Shown here piece after piece: positions 18,796 to 27,448 of a stretch of 64,000 bases of DNA. A program made the translations under genes and the position numbers. Source of the stretch: an uncultured bacterium. Lineage in GTDB: Bacteria; Verrucomicrobiota; Lentisphaeria; Victivallales; UBA1829. The stretch is from contig CADCMR010000014.1 in the NCBI GenBank assembly GCA_902802585.1, positions 1-64,000 of the forward strand, given 5' to 3'. Every line of letters begins with the position of its first letter. The first letter of the stretch is position 1. The notes beneath the pieces were generated by a model, which saw only the letters and a program-made list of their open reading frames with translations, did not search any database and had not been told where the DNA came from.

Positions 18796-20079
18796 TCAGG
18801 GGGTGCGCAGGTCGAAGAAACGCACCGGTTTGCGCGATTGCCGGGAAATTCTGGCGCGTGCTGCCTCGACCGGAATGATCTCGACCGGGACATGGATGCG
18901 AATGCGCTTGTAAAGCTGTTCGGTGATGAACTGCGCTGTACAGGCGGGATTGCGGACGGCGGCGAAGACGCGCACCTCGTCGCTGAGCGCGCTGCCGGTG
19001 ACTTCCATGTAATAGTCCGAAATGTCTTCGATGCTGTCGAGCACGGTGAAGAACGAGTTCGGGAAGAGCGTGGTCCCGCGTATCTTCAGCATCTGCGCCT
19101 TGCGTCCGAGGATCGGTCCCAGGCGGCGCGTGTTGCGTCCGCAGGCGCAGCGCTCCTCCGGGATCAGGAAAGACACGTCGCCCGTGCGGAACCGGATCAG
19201 TGGCATCCCGGTCACGCACAGGGGCGTCACGACGACCTCGCCGACCTTGCCCGGCGGGAGCGGATGCCCGTCCGGATCGACGATTTCGACGACCGCGAGA
19301 TCGGCGGGTGGATGTCCGCCGGCGCACGCCGAACACTCCGTGAAGCTGGTCACGATCTCAGAGGAGGCGTAGGTGGAATGCGCCGCGCCGGGGAAATGCC
19401 GGTCGAGCTTCCGTCCGAGCGGGGTGAGCGCCAGGTCACGCGTCCGAAGCGGTTCGCCGATGCAAACGAGCGTATGTACGGACGAGGTGTCGTATCCGGT
19501 TTCCGCGAGGTATTCGCCGAGCTTCGCCAGGAACGACGGAACGCCGACGATGGCGCCAGGGTGGGTGAGCCGCATGATCTCGGCGTGGCTTTCCAGCGTG
19601 TTCAGACCGTTGCGGATGGCGGTCGCCCCCATCTGGATCACGCCCGAATAATAGGCGAGCCCGGCGATGAAACACCGGTCGATGGTGCAGGTCAGCAGAA
19701 CGCGGTCGCCGGGCTTGATCCCGGCTGCGAGGAAGCCCTTCGCGTCGTTGTAACCGAGGCGGCGCAGATCGTTTTCGCTGTAGGAAATGCGGCACGGACG
19801 CCCCGTGGTTCCGCTTGTGAAGCTGATGTCGGCGATCTCTTCCGGCGGCAGCGCCACGAACAGGTCGTTGAACTCCGCCAGCTCGGTTTTCCCGGTCAAC
19901 GGCAGTTCGGCGAGCGATTCGAGCGTGACGGACCGGTCCGGGCGTCCGCTCAGGATGCGGCGATAGTACGGCGATTTCGCGCGGCAGTACGCCAGATGCT
20001 CGTTGAGCCGACGCGTCTGTTCCGCGCGGATGACTTCGGGTTCGGCGAAATCCAGCCGCCCGTGCACATCAAAATCCAT
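18796..20079 (-). CDS. AMP-forming acyl-CoA ligase (phenylacetate-CoA ligase/CapK-like)
   Basis: A 427-residue adenylate-forming enzyme that would activate a carboxylic acid as acyl-AMP and usually pass it to CoA. Motifs are the P-loop ISFTSGTTGRPCRISYS, TYASSEIVTSFTEC, the ATP-binding acidic motif LIRFRTGDVSFL and the hinge GRKAQMLKIRG. Two Cys clusters (CSAC and CACG) resemble the structural Zn site of phenylacetate-CoA-ligase-type proteins. I chose the ATG at 20079 (MDFDVHGRLDF), which has a GGCGGA site, over one 30 bases upstream. The substrate is unknown; an aryl acid is plausible from the family. It is monocistronic. It could in principle supply a starter unit to the polyene-type cluster at 37-51 kb, but only by inference. 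Confidence 0.85.
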   Translation of the reverse strand: MDFDVHGRLDFAEPEVIRAEQTRRLNEHLAYCRAKSPYYRRILSGRPDRSVTLESLAELPLTGKTELAEFNDLFVALPPEEIADISFTSGTTGRPCRISYSENDLRRLGYNDAKGFLAAGIKPGDRVLLTCTIDRCFIAGLAYYSGVIQMGATAIRNGLNTLESHAEIMRLTHPGAIVGVPSFLAKLGEYLAETGYDTSSVHTLVCIGEPLRTRDLALTPLGRKLDRHFPGAAHSTYASSEIVTSFTECSACAGGHPPADLAVVEIVDPDGHPLPPGKVGEVVVTPLCVTGMPLIRFRTGDVSFLIPEERCACGRNTRRLGPILGRKAQMLKIRGTTLFPNSFFTVLDSIEDISDYYMEVTGSALSDEVRVFAAVRNPACTAQFITEQLYKRIRIHVPVEIIPVEAARARISRQSRKPVRFFDLRTP

Positions 20080-20201
20080 AATTCCGCCACCGGTTCCGCA
20101 AGCAGGCACACCAAATCACGGGTCAGGCGCTTGCCGGACCTGTTCCCGCGAAAAAAAACGAACAGGAAAAAATTGATTTTTCCCTGAAAACACGATTGAT
20201 A

Positions 20202-20229
20202 AATATACATCCGTTCACGCGTTTTGCAA
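20202..20229 (-). promoter_or_regulatory. Candidate promoter of the acyl-CoA ligase gene
   Basis: On the minus strand: TTGCAA (20224-20229), 16-bp spacer, TATATT (20202-20207), leader of about 115 bases to the ATG at 20079. Confidence 0.55.
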
Positions 20230-20278
20230 ACGGCGGAATTTATTTTTTTAGCTCAAAAAGATGTTTTTTTGACTCGGT

Positions 20279-21016
20279 TTATTCCGGCGTCCCGGTCCCA
20301 TCTAAGGAAAGATCGAGGACAGTCCCGTCGGGATTCACTGACTTGAACACCCGGTAGAGGTCCGTTTCAAAGACCTGGACGAATCCGTCCGGAACAGGAA
20401 TGCCATCCGCCCCCACCCCCGTCGGAATGAGCAGATAGTCCACAGGATCGTCCGGGAAAAACTCATTCCAGTACGTGCCACCGACCATATAGGACAGCTG
20501 GAACGGCGCGCCTTTCAGGACGGGGCGCGCAGGAGAACGCGGCTCGTACCACCAGACGGGAAGCTCGCCTCTCGTTTTCCCGCCTTTGAAGTCCTCCAGG
20601 ATGAACTCAGCGATGGCATCGTTGCTGGCGTTCTGCGCGATGTGTTCCGGGGAGTAATACTCCTTGACGATCGGTCCGGTGGCGTCCCAGAGGAGCGTGA
20701 GAACCACGAGGACCGTCAGGATTCCGAACAGGACCGGGCACTTGATCCGGTCCTTGAATTTCAGCACGCCGATGGCAGTATACCCGAACAGGAGCGGCGC
20801 AAACGGCAGGAGATACCGCCGGGACACGAAGAGGACATGATCCGCGATCACGATCTGCGCGACCGTCCCGACGTAAAACGCCAGGAACAGGAACAGAAGC
20901 AGGGATTCGGATTTGGTCCAGCGGTCCGAGGTGAGCCGATACACGATCACGGCGAACGCGATGAGCGCATAATGGGGATAGGTCCCGCCGAGGCATGTCC
21001 GCAGGAATTCGCTCAT
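20279..21016 (-). CDS. C-terminal half of a GT39-like membrane glycosyltransferase
   Basis: A 245-residue protein with about four transmembrane helices (YALIAFAVIVYRL, LLLFLFLAFYVGTVAQIVI, YLLPFAPLLFGYTAIGVL, LFGILTVLVVLTLLW) followed by a soluble domain of about 110 residues. The helix pattern and the RRYLLPFAPLLF segment match the second half of dolichyl-phosphate-mannose/ArnT-type (GT39-like) enzymes that use polyprenyl-phosphate sugars. Its ATG overlaps the stop of the preceding ORF (ATGA) and a GGAGG site precedes it. The two ORFs are therefore either a genuine split enzyme or one gene broken by a frameshift. It is the last gene of the polysaccharide operon. Confidence 0.75.
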   Translation of the reverse strand: MSEFLRTCLGGTYPHYALIAFAVIVYRLTSDRWTKSESLLLFLFLAFYVGTVAQIVIADHVLFVSRRYLLPFAPLLFGYTAIGVLKFKDRIKCPVLFGILTVLVVLTLLWDATGPIVKEYYSPEHIAQNASNDAIAEFILEDFKGGKTRGELPVWWYEPRSPARPVLKGAPFQLSYMVGGTYWNEFFPDDPVDYLLIPTGVGADGIPVPDGFVQVFETDLYRVFKSVNPDGTVLDLSLDGTGTPE

Positions 21017-21897
21017 GGCAGTTCGACCTCCGGCATCTTCATGGGCTGCATCCCCATGCGTTTCAGGAGCTGGGCGTGACGGGCTTCCGGCACGGGATAC
21101 CCAAGCTTTTCATAGTTGTAATAAAGTTGCGGCGAGATCAGCACGAGCAGCAGGATTCCGCTGAGGAACGACCGGACCGGCAGCCGCCGGAACATCCCCA
21201 TCTCGATCTTGGCGGCGGCGAGCAGAAGGACCAGCGCATAGAACGCACCGTCTCCGCGCACGGCGATCAGGAACGCTCCGCCGATTGCGGTGACCAGGTA
21301 TCCCTGCCAGCGGCGCGGCGCATGGAGGACCGCCATGACGCCCCACACGCCCAGCGCGATCCCGAACGTCTTCGAAGTCTCACGGAGTCCGAAGTATGCG
21401 TAGCGTGTCAGGAAGGAACACATGAGGTACAGGAAGCATCCGGCGGCGGCGACGCGTTCTCCCCAGATGCGCTTGAAAATGCGCCAGAGCGGGAACGCCG
21501 TCAGCAGGAAAAACAGCAGAGAAACGACCTGGCAGCTGCGGAAACCGTCAAGTCCGGTCAGGCGGCAGACTGTGCCGGTCACGGCGGAAAACAGGATCCC
21601 GAACCGAGGATGGAACGCCACGCGCCAGTCCCCGGCGGCAAAGGCTTCCGCCATCGGAGCATACCGCGCCGCCATGTCATTGCCGGGAAACGGGTACAGG
21701 TACGCCATTACGACGTCCGCCACGGCGACAAGCGCGAACACGGTCCAGATCAGGATCCGGTTTTTGCGGTAAAAGGACTGTTTCGTGGTGAAAAAAGCGA
21801 TTCCGGGCTCGACGACAGCGGATGAACCCGGCGAGTCCGTCGGCAACGGTGTCCCGGCGGACTCGGCAGAGGAGGAATTATCGGCCGGGGAGGTCAC
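21013..21897 (-). CDS. N-terminal half of a GT39-like membrane glycosyltransferase
   Basis: A 294-residue membrane protein starting at GTG 21897 (GTGA overlap with the preceding acetyltransferase stop, AAGGA site upstream). About 45 disordered Ser/Pro/Gly/Glu residues come first, then a helix (ILIWTVFALVAVADVVMAYL). The extracytoplasmic loop PFPGNDMAARYAPMAEAFA has the acidic residue after the first helix where GT39/PMT enzymes carry their catalytic Asp. Further helices follow with the ETSKTFGIALGVWGVMAVL and GAFLIAVRGDGAFYALVLLL type. The chain stops at MPEVELP, in mid-family, and the remainder continues in the overlapping downstream ORF. Confidence 0.75.
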   Translation of the reverse strand: MTSPADNSSSAESAGTPLPTDSPGSSAVVEPGIAFFTTKQSFYRKNRILIWTVFALVAVADVVMAYLYPFPGNDMAARYAPMAEAFAAGDWRVAFHPRFGILFSAVTGTVCRLTGLDGFRSCQVVSLLFFLLTAFPLWRIFKRIWGERVAAAGCFLYLMCSFLTRYAYFGLRETSKTFGIALGVWGVMAVLHAPRRWQGYLVTAIGGAFLIAVRGDGAFYALVLLLAAAKIEMGMFRRLPVRSFLSGILLLVLISPQLYYNYEKLGYPVPEARHAQLLKRMGMQPMKMPEVELP

Positions 21898-22514
21898 TTT
21901 TTCAGCATCCTTGCCGGAATGCCGACGTATGTCCCCGGCTCCGTCAGGTCGCCGACCACGACGCCGCCCGCGCCGATCACGATCCGGTCGCCGACGGAGA
22001 CTTTGTCGATGACGGTCGCACCAGCCCCGAACATGACTTCGGAGCCGACTTTGGAATACCCGGCGACCGAGGCGTTGATGGAGATATGGGTGTGCGCGCC
22101 GATCACGGTGTCGTGTTCCGCTATGGCGTGGGTGTTGATGATCGTATTCTCGCCGATGCGGGCGTTCGGTCCGACGTATGCCCCCACGCCGACGAATGTC
22201 CCCGTCCCAAGCTCCGCGCCTTCCGCAATGATCGCGCCGGGCGCAATCAGGACCGGCAGGGAATACCCGGCTTCCAGCAGGGATTCAAACACGGCTTTCT
22301 TTTCCGACAGGTCGCCGATCGCGACGTGATGCGCGGCGGATTCCGCGCCGATGATCTGGTCGAAAGAACGAAATACAGGAAAGCCGAGAATCCGTTCGCC
22401 CGGACGCGCATTGGCGTCGACGAAAACGATATTCCAGCGTTTTCTGACCGCCGATGCGACGCTTCGGGCGTGTCCGCCGCATCCGTGGATTATGAGCGTT
22501 TCGAGCGTTTCCAT
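21894..22514 (-). CDS. NeuD/PerB-like sugar O/N-acyltransferase
   Basis: A 206-residue transferase: an N-terminal nucleotide-sugar-binding domain (LIIHGCGGHARSVASAV) and a C-terminal left-handed beta-helix of hexapeptide repeats (GAIIAEGAELGTGTFVG, IGENTIINTHAIAEHDTVIG). A His in the NTHAIAEHD turn is placed like the catalytic base of NeuD/PglD/PerB. These enzymes acetylate sialic acid or an amino group on nucleotide-linked 4-amino sugars. With a perosamine-synthase-like aminotransferase in the same operon, N-acetylation of a 4-amino sugar is the most sensible role. The start overlaps the end of the GT4 gene. Confidence 0.88.
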   Translation of the reverse strand: METLETLIIHGCGGHARSVASAVRKRWNIVFVDANARPGERILGFPVFRSFDQIIGAESAAHHVAIGDLSEKKAVFESLLEAGYSLPVLIAPGAIIAEGAELGTGTFVGVGAYVGPNARIGENTIINTHAIAEHDTVIGAHTHISINASVAGYSKVGSEVMFGAGATVIDKVSVGDRIVIGAGGVVVGDLTEPGTYVGIPARMLKK

Positions 22515-24157
22515 GGCTTGCGTTTCCGTTTGGGCAGCTTTCTGCGGAAGGAACAGCGCATGGCTTTGTAGTATTCATCCGCCACGGTGTCCCACGACCG
22601 CTGGGCGAACTTCTCGAACAGCGGCTTCTGCATTTCCAGCAGTTCTTCCCGGTGCTCCAGCGCCCATTTCACCTTCGCGGCGAAGTCTTCGTAGTCGTAC
22701 GGGTCGAACAGCATCCGCTTCGCCAGTTCGTCGTCGACGTATTCCCGGGTCACGGGGATGTCGGACATAACGGACGGCGTGCCGACCGAATACGCTTCGT
22801 CGAAAGTGAACGGGAAACCGCCCTCGAACAGGGTCGGGTTGACATGCAGGAGCGCAAGCGCGTTCAGCGCGGCGAGCACGTTTTCCGGAACATGCGGCAT
22901 GAAGATCACTTCGCGTGTGAGATTCATCTTTTCCAGTTCCGGCATGAGCTCGTTGTAGTTGGAGCAGGTCAGGACCAGGTTGATGTTGATATGCTCGCGC
23001 CGGAGCAGGATCTCCAGCACATGAAGCAGTCCGATGATGTTCTTGTGGAAGCGGTACTGGGAGGAGTAAATGATGTACCTGCCTTCCGCGAAATTGTAGT
23101 TCCTCACAAATGAGAAATTGGGTACGTTGCCGCGCCCTTTCCTGCGCAGATACACCTCGATGATCTCTTTCGGCGGAAGTCCCATTTTCAGGTGTTCGGA
23201 AAGGTCCACGACGCCATGCGGAATCACCGTGATCCGCTTCGGGCTGATGTCGCGCAGCTGGACCAGGTGGCGCTCTTTCACATGATTGCTGTAGCAGATG
23301 ACCGGAGGCTTCTTTTTCAGGAAGTATTCGATGTTCTTGGCGTTCATCGGAACCACGGATTCCGAGTAGTAGCACTGCGGAAACTCCGCATAGACCAGGT
23401 CGGGGACGACGATGACGCGTTTTTTCCGGATCTTCAGCGCTTCCTTCCAGAAAACGCTCGGGACATACCAGTAATCAATATCGCCTTTGTTGACATACTT
23501 CACCATCTTGGTGATCTCGTAGGAACGGGCGGAGTTCATAATCCCCAGCGCGATCGCATCGGACCGCAGGTTCCGCGGCACGAAGCTCAGATACGTATTG
23601 ATCTTTTCCTTGATGTACCGTTTGGCTTTGCCCCGACCGGAGTCCGGGTCGTACTCGTAGGAATACCACTTCTTCAGCAGCCAGAACGGCGCGATGATGA
23701 GAAGGAAGGGGAGAAGAATCAGATAGACCGCGATGATAAAAACCGCATAGAGCAGGAACATAAGAATGGAATAGGTCGACAAGCAGGCGAATGTGGACTT
23801 CCGGAGGATTCCGAGCAGAGTGAGTTTTTCCTTCGGATCCTCATCCTCGTCCTTTTCGATTTCCGTGTCATTCCCTTCGGCTTTCCTGATCCGCCACCAG
23901 AGCATCATATCATAAATCATGATCATGACGGGCGGATGCTTCCGTACGGTTTTGATCTTGATGCGCTTTTCCAGGGAGTGTTCCTTAAGCAGTTTTTTTA
24001 CTTCCCTGCGATGCCAGCTCGGGGTCAGGATTGTCACCTCGTGCCCGTTGTTCAGCATCCCCTTCATGATGAAGACCAGGAGACGCCCGATTCCTTCCTG
24101 CCCCAGAATGACATGGGGCTGATACGCGGTAAATACGCCGATGTGACTCATGTCCAT
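22490..24157 (-). CDS. GT4-type glycosyltransferase with a transmembrane insertion
   Basis: A 555-residue glycosyltransferase with a GT-B fold. The acceptor-side domain starts HIGVFTAYQPHVILGQEGIGRLL. The donor domain has YIIYSSQYRFHKNIIGLLHVLE, ALLHVNPTLFEGGFPFTFDEAYSVGTPSVMSDIP and a C-terminal VKWALEHREELLEMQ helix, which match GT4. Unusually, residues about 100-160 of the N-terminal domain hold a highly charged stretch (EKDEDEDPKEKL) and a hydrophobic hairpin (SILMFLLYAVFIIAVYLILLP, LLIIAPFWLLKKW). The enzyme is therefore probably membrane-attached through an insert inside its N-terminal domain. The C-terminus is strongly basic (KLPKRKRKPWKRSKRS). Donor and acceptor are unknown. It overlaps both neighbours. 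Confidence 0.88.
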   Translation of the reverse strand: MDMSHIGVFTAYQPHVILGQEGIGRLLVFIMKGMLNNGHEVTILTPSWHRREVKKLLKEHSLEKRIKIKTVRKHPPVMIMIYDMMLWWRIRKAEGNDTEIEKDEDEDPKEKLTLLGILRKSTFACLSTYSILMFLLYAVFIIAVYLILLPFLLIIAPFWLLKKWYSYEYDPDSGRGKAKRYIKEKINTYLSFVPRNLRSDAIALGIMNSARSYEITKMVKYVNKGDIDYWYVPSVFWKEALKIRKKRVIVVPDLVYAEFPQCYYSESVVPMNAKNIEYFLKKKPPVICYSNHVKERHLVQLRDISPKRITVIPHGVVDLSEHLKMGLPPKEIIEVYLRRKGRGNVPNFSFVRNYNFAEGRYIIYSSQYRFHKNIIGLLHVLEILLRREHININLVLTCSNYNELMPELEKMNLTREVIFMPHVPENVLAALNALALLHVNPTLFEGGFPFTFDEAYSVGTPSVMSDIPVTREYVDDELAKRMLFDPYDYEDFAAKVKWALEHREELLEMQKPLFEKFAQRSWDTVADEYYKAMRCSFRRKLPKRKRKPWKRSKRS

Positions 24158-26661
24158 GCCTCGCGAAGTGTTTTCTGAATGGATTGCTGGTGGTGTTCGT
24201 AGGACTGCGCCTCCAGGCTCTCACGGGAAGGAAGCATTTTCCGGTATTCCTCCGAACACCGCGGCATCATGTTCAACGTGTCCGTGATGCTGTCGATCTT
24301 TTCGCCCTTGTACCACAGGGGGGTGATCCCGTAATGCTTTGCCATATACCGCATGTGCGGATAGTCGGATGACGCGCAGGGCGTCCCGAGCCACGCCGCC
24401 TCGACCGCACCGAACGCGCCGTTGTCGCTGAGCGAACTCAGCAGCAGGAACTCCGCGCCGGAGAGCAGGTCGAAATAGGAATAGCGGTCCATTTCGCCCT
24501 TGATATGGACGTTCTTTTTCAGGATCTCCTTGTTCTTCCGGAAGAGCTCCCGGAACTCAATGATGTGCTGGGGAAGAAAGGGTTTCGGCTTTTCCTTCTT
24601 TTTCTCGCCGAAAAGGGACGACAGGGCGGAGCTTTTCTCTTTTTCCTCGTCCCGGTCGCGCTTGTTTTTCTTCTTGTAGTCCAGGTCCGACGTCTCGACG
24701 CCCGTGATGTAGACTTCGAGCTGTCCGCAGAACTCGCTGTAGTAGCGGATCAGCGCATGAAGGACGCGCACATGGTTTTTGTGCCAGCCGCGGTTGCACG
24801 CCCAGACGATGTAGGGGCGTTTGCACTTGAACGGAACACGGTTGAGCGCCGTGTACTTCTCCATCTCGTCCGCGGTGAATTCAAACGGAAGCAGGAATAT
24901 TTTCCGGGACTGAACGCCGTTGTAGACGATCATGTCGTTGGCGGTTTCCGGGTTCGTGACGAACAGGCTTTCCGCCTGGCGCGTGGAGTGCGTGTAAAGG
25001 TTCTCGAATTTGGGCGGGAGGAGCTGGAATGGCATGTAGCGCTGCAGAAAATCGTAAACGACCACGGAGTACGGGCGCAACGGGATCGGAATGCCAGAGA
25101 AGAACCGGTCGGACACGAACAGCCACCGGTCGCACTCGCAGAAGCAGTTCACATGGTCGTCCATGATGGCGTTGGCAAGGCTCTGGTCCCTTATTTCAGG
25201 GAGACGGGACAACTCGCGGATCGTGCTGTTTTCCTCCGGGGACATCTTTCTCCACTCGTAGAACCGGATGGGAATGTCGCTGTCTTTGTCGAGGATGCGC
25301 AGGACGTCGTCCATGATCGTCGGGAAGTAATAGATGCCGTCGCGGTCCAGATAGTCTTCCGGCAGTCCGATCGTCACGCGGTAGCCGCATGCCTTCAGCA
25401 TTTTCGCGATCTGGAGGAACGCGTGGAGCGTGCCTCCGCGGTATCCGATCGGCAGAATCAGCCCGACATGCTCCTTCTTCTCCGCCACGATGGGCGACGG
25501 AGCGGGCTTCTCCGCCGTTTTTTCCTGTTTCTCCGCCTCGTTTTTTACGGGCAGGTTCAACGTGACCGGAGCATTCGCGGGATCCTTCGCCCCGTCTTCG
25601 ATCAGCGGCATGAAGTTCTTCAGCCAGAAGCTCTTGACATATTCCGGCGTAAAGAACTGAAGAAGCTCCCTCTGGGATTCCTGGATGTCGCGGATGAACC
25701 GGCGGTCGTTCATCAGGACGCGCCCGACCTTGATCTTTGCCTCCAGGATGGAATCAGCCGCACCGGGATACTTGACTTTCGGCGTCAGCTGCCCCAGCAT
25801 TCCCTGGGACATGAAGATGAGCGGCTGGTTCGCATAGATCGCTTCAAGAGGATGGTAGTGGAGATGGCGCGGCTCGACCGAATGATAGTACATCACGCGG
25901 GACTCGCAGAAAACGCGGTCAAACTCCGCGCGCGGCAGATAGCCGAGCAGATGCCGGTCCGCGATCTTGCCGAAAGGATTGCCGGCGATCACGTACGGGA
26001 ACCCCCAGAAATTGCGTTTGAATTTCTTGTAGGCATTGTAGTAGTATTCGACCGCGCAGATTTTCGGGCAGACGAATAGGATCTGGCGCCTCGTGCCGGT
26101 GTATCCGTCCTTCAGGCGCTGTGCGAACGTCTCCGGCAGTCCGAGCGGCAGGAACACCGCGTTCTCGCGGAACAGGTTCTTTTCCACCTTCAGCATGTTC
26201 CGGTACGACATCGCGAAAAAGAGGCGGTCCCGGATTGATTGCATCTGGTCCAGGAAATGAAGCCCCCAGTCCTCGCGCGCAACATTCCAGTAGGATGCTT
26301 TTCCCGCCAGCCCGAACGCCCGGATGAAAATCTGTCCCGGGAAATGGCGCACAAGCATTTTCAGCGGTTTTTCGTAGAACGTGCAGAATGCGATGTCGAA
26401 GTTGCGGTTGATCGCGTCGATGACTTCGTCGCTGAAATGGTCCTCGTAGAAATCCACCGTATTGAGCAGCGCCAGGTCTTCCGGCGGAATCGTCAGGGAC
26501 GGGTCGTAGATATCCTTGGAAACGCAGCTGACGAACTCGCTTCCTTTGGGGAACTTTTTCGGGACGTACACCTCGAATCCGAGCTCCAGGAGGAGCGGGA
26601 CTTCGGCATCCATCAGGGTAACGTGGTTGCAAATCCAGAGGATTCTTTTCTTGCGCATCAT
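24148..26661 (-). CDS. Double glycosyltransferase (two GT-B units in one chain)
   Basis: An 837-residue protein made of two glycosyltransferase-like halves. The first half (about 1-365) begins KRILWICNHVTLMDAEVPLLLELGFEV and includes RDWGLHFL-type and PLEAIYANQPLIFMS segments typical of the donor site. A Lys/Glu/Pro-rich linker follows (residues about 370-400). The second half restarts with HVGLILPIGYRGGTLHAFLQIAKML and has RPYIVWACNRGWHKNHVRVLHAL and LSSLSDNGAFGAVEAAWLGTPCASSDYP, a GT4-like donor site. A second charged insert (KKKNKRDRDEEKEK) breaks the last domain. Such fusions often add two successive sugars in polysaccharide assembly. The start overlaps the ABC ATPase stop; a GGAG site sits six bases before the first of two adjacent ATGs. 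Confidence 0.85.
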   Translation of the reverse strand: MMRKKRILWICNHVTLMDAEVPLLLELGFEVYVPKKFPKGSEFVSCVSKDIYDPSLTIPPEDLALLNTVDFYEDHFSDEVIDAINRNFDIAFCTFYEKPLKMLVRHFPGQIFIRAFGLAGKASYWNVAREDWGLHFLDQMQSIRDRLFFAMSYRNMLKVEKNLFRENAVFLPLGLPETFAQRLKDGYTGTRRQILFVCPKICAVEYYYNAYKKFKRNFWGFPYVIAGNPFGKIADRHLLGYLPRAEFDRVFCESRVMYYHSVEPRHLHYHPLEAIYANQPLIFMSQGMLGQLTPKVKYPGAADSILEAKIKVGRVLMNDRRFIRDIQESQRELLQFFTPEYVKSFWLKNFMPLIEDGAKDPANAPVTLNLPVKNEAEKQEKTAEKPAPSPIVAEKKEHVGLILPIGYRGGTLHAFLQIAKMLKACGYRVTIGLPEDYLDRDGIYYFPTIMDDVLRILDKDSDIPIRFYEWRKMSPEENSTIRELSRLPEIRDQSLANAIMDDHVNCFCECDRWLFVSDRFFSGIPIPLRPYSVVVYDFLQRYMPFQLLPPKFENLYTHSTRQAESLFVTNPETANDMIVYNGVQSRKIFLLPFEFTADEMEKYTALNRVPFKCKRPYIVWACNRGWHKNHVRVLHALIRYYSEFCGQLEVYITGVETSDLDYKKKNKRDRDEEKEKSSALSSLFGEKKKEKPKPFLPQHIIEFRELFRKNKEILKKNVHIKGEMDRYSYFDLLSGAEFLLLSSLSDNGAFGAVEAAWLGTPCASSDYPHMRYMAKHYGITPLWYKGEKIDSITDTLNMMPRCSEEYRKMLPSRESLEAQSYEHHQQSIQKTLREAWT

Positions 26662-27443
26662 TGTTTCTCCGCTTCCAGCAGTTTCAAATACTCGTTCACC
26701 GTATCGTCGATCGGACCGTCGAAGACTACGCTGCCATGCGAGAACAGCAGACCGCGTTGGCAGAACGACTTCGCCGAGCCCCAGTCGTGCGTCGCGTACA
26801 CGACGATCTTCGCCTGGTCGATCAGCCCGGTGATCCGCTTCTGCGCCTTCTGCATGAACGCATAGTCTCCGGCTCCGAAGACTTCGTCCAGCAGCAGGAT
26901 GTCTCCTTCCAGGCTGGACGTGATCGCGAACGCCAGGCGCACCATCATGCCCGCCGAATAGGTCTTGATCGGGTAATCGATAAAGTCGCCAAGTTCGGCG
27001 AACTCGATGATCTCGTCCGTTTTTTCCCGGACCTGCTTCGGTGACTGACCGAGCATCAGACCGCGGTACAGGATGTTTTCGCGGCCGGTCGCTTCCGACT
27101 CGAACCCGAGCGACAGCTCAAGGAGCGGACGGATATTGCCGTGCACCTCACGGATGCCGCTGCGGATCGGATACAGGTCCGCGAGCATTTTCAGAAACGT
27201 GCTTTTCCCTGCGCCGTTGCGCCCGAGGAGCGCCACGCGTTCGCCCTGCTTAATCTCAAGTGTGATCTTTTTCAGCGCGTGGATGTCGCGAAGTTCCTTT
27301 GCGTTATGCCGTTTCCAGAACGAAAGGACCGTAGCCTTGAGGGAGCGTTCCTTGAACGCCACGGAGGAATAGTACAGGTCCACGTTCTTGAGTCTGATGC
27401 CGATGGGTTCCGGCTTCCTGGGATTGATACCGTTCTGTTCCAT
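26658..27443 (-). CDS. wzt: Polysaccharide ABC exporter ATPase (Wzt/TagH type)
   Basis: A 261-residue ATP-binding subunit that would drive export of an undecaprenyl-linked polysaccharide across the inner membrane. It carries Walker A GRNGAGKST, the signature YSAGMMVRLAFA and Walker B ILLLDEVFGAGD. The N-terminal IRLKNVDLYY and the spacing match the Wzt/RfbE/TagH group. It has no C-terminal carbohydrate-binding domain, so recognition of a modified non-reducing end is not expected. I chose the ATG at 27443; an in-frame GTG at 27452 overlaps the permease stop (GTGA) and is an alternative start. The partner permease is immediately upstream. Confidence 0.92.
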   Translation of the reverse strand: MEQNGINPRKPEPIGIRLKNVDLYYSSVAFKERSLKATVLSFWKRHNAKELRDIHALKKITLEIKQGERVALLGRNGAGKSTFLKMLADLYPIRSGIREVHGNIRPLLELSLGFESEATGRENILYRGLMLGQSPKQVREKTDEIIEFAELGDFIDYPIKTYSAGMMVRLAFAITSSLEGDILLLDEVFGAGDYAFMQKAQKRITGLIDQAKIVVYATHDWGSAKSFCQRGLLFSHGSVVFDGPIDDTVNEYLKLLEAEKQ

Positions 27444-27448
27444 GGCGC

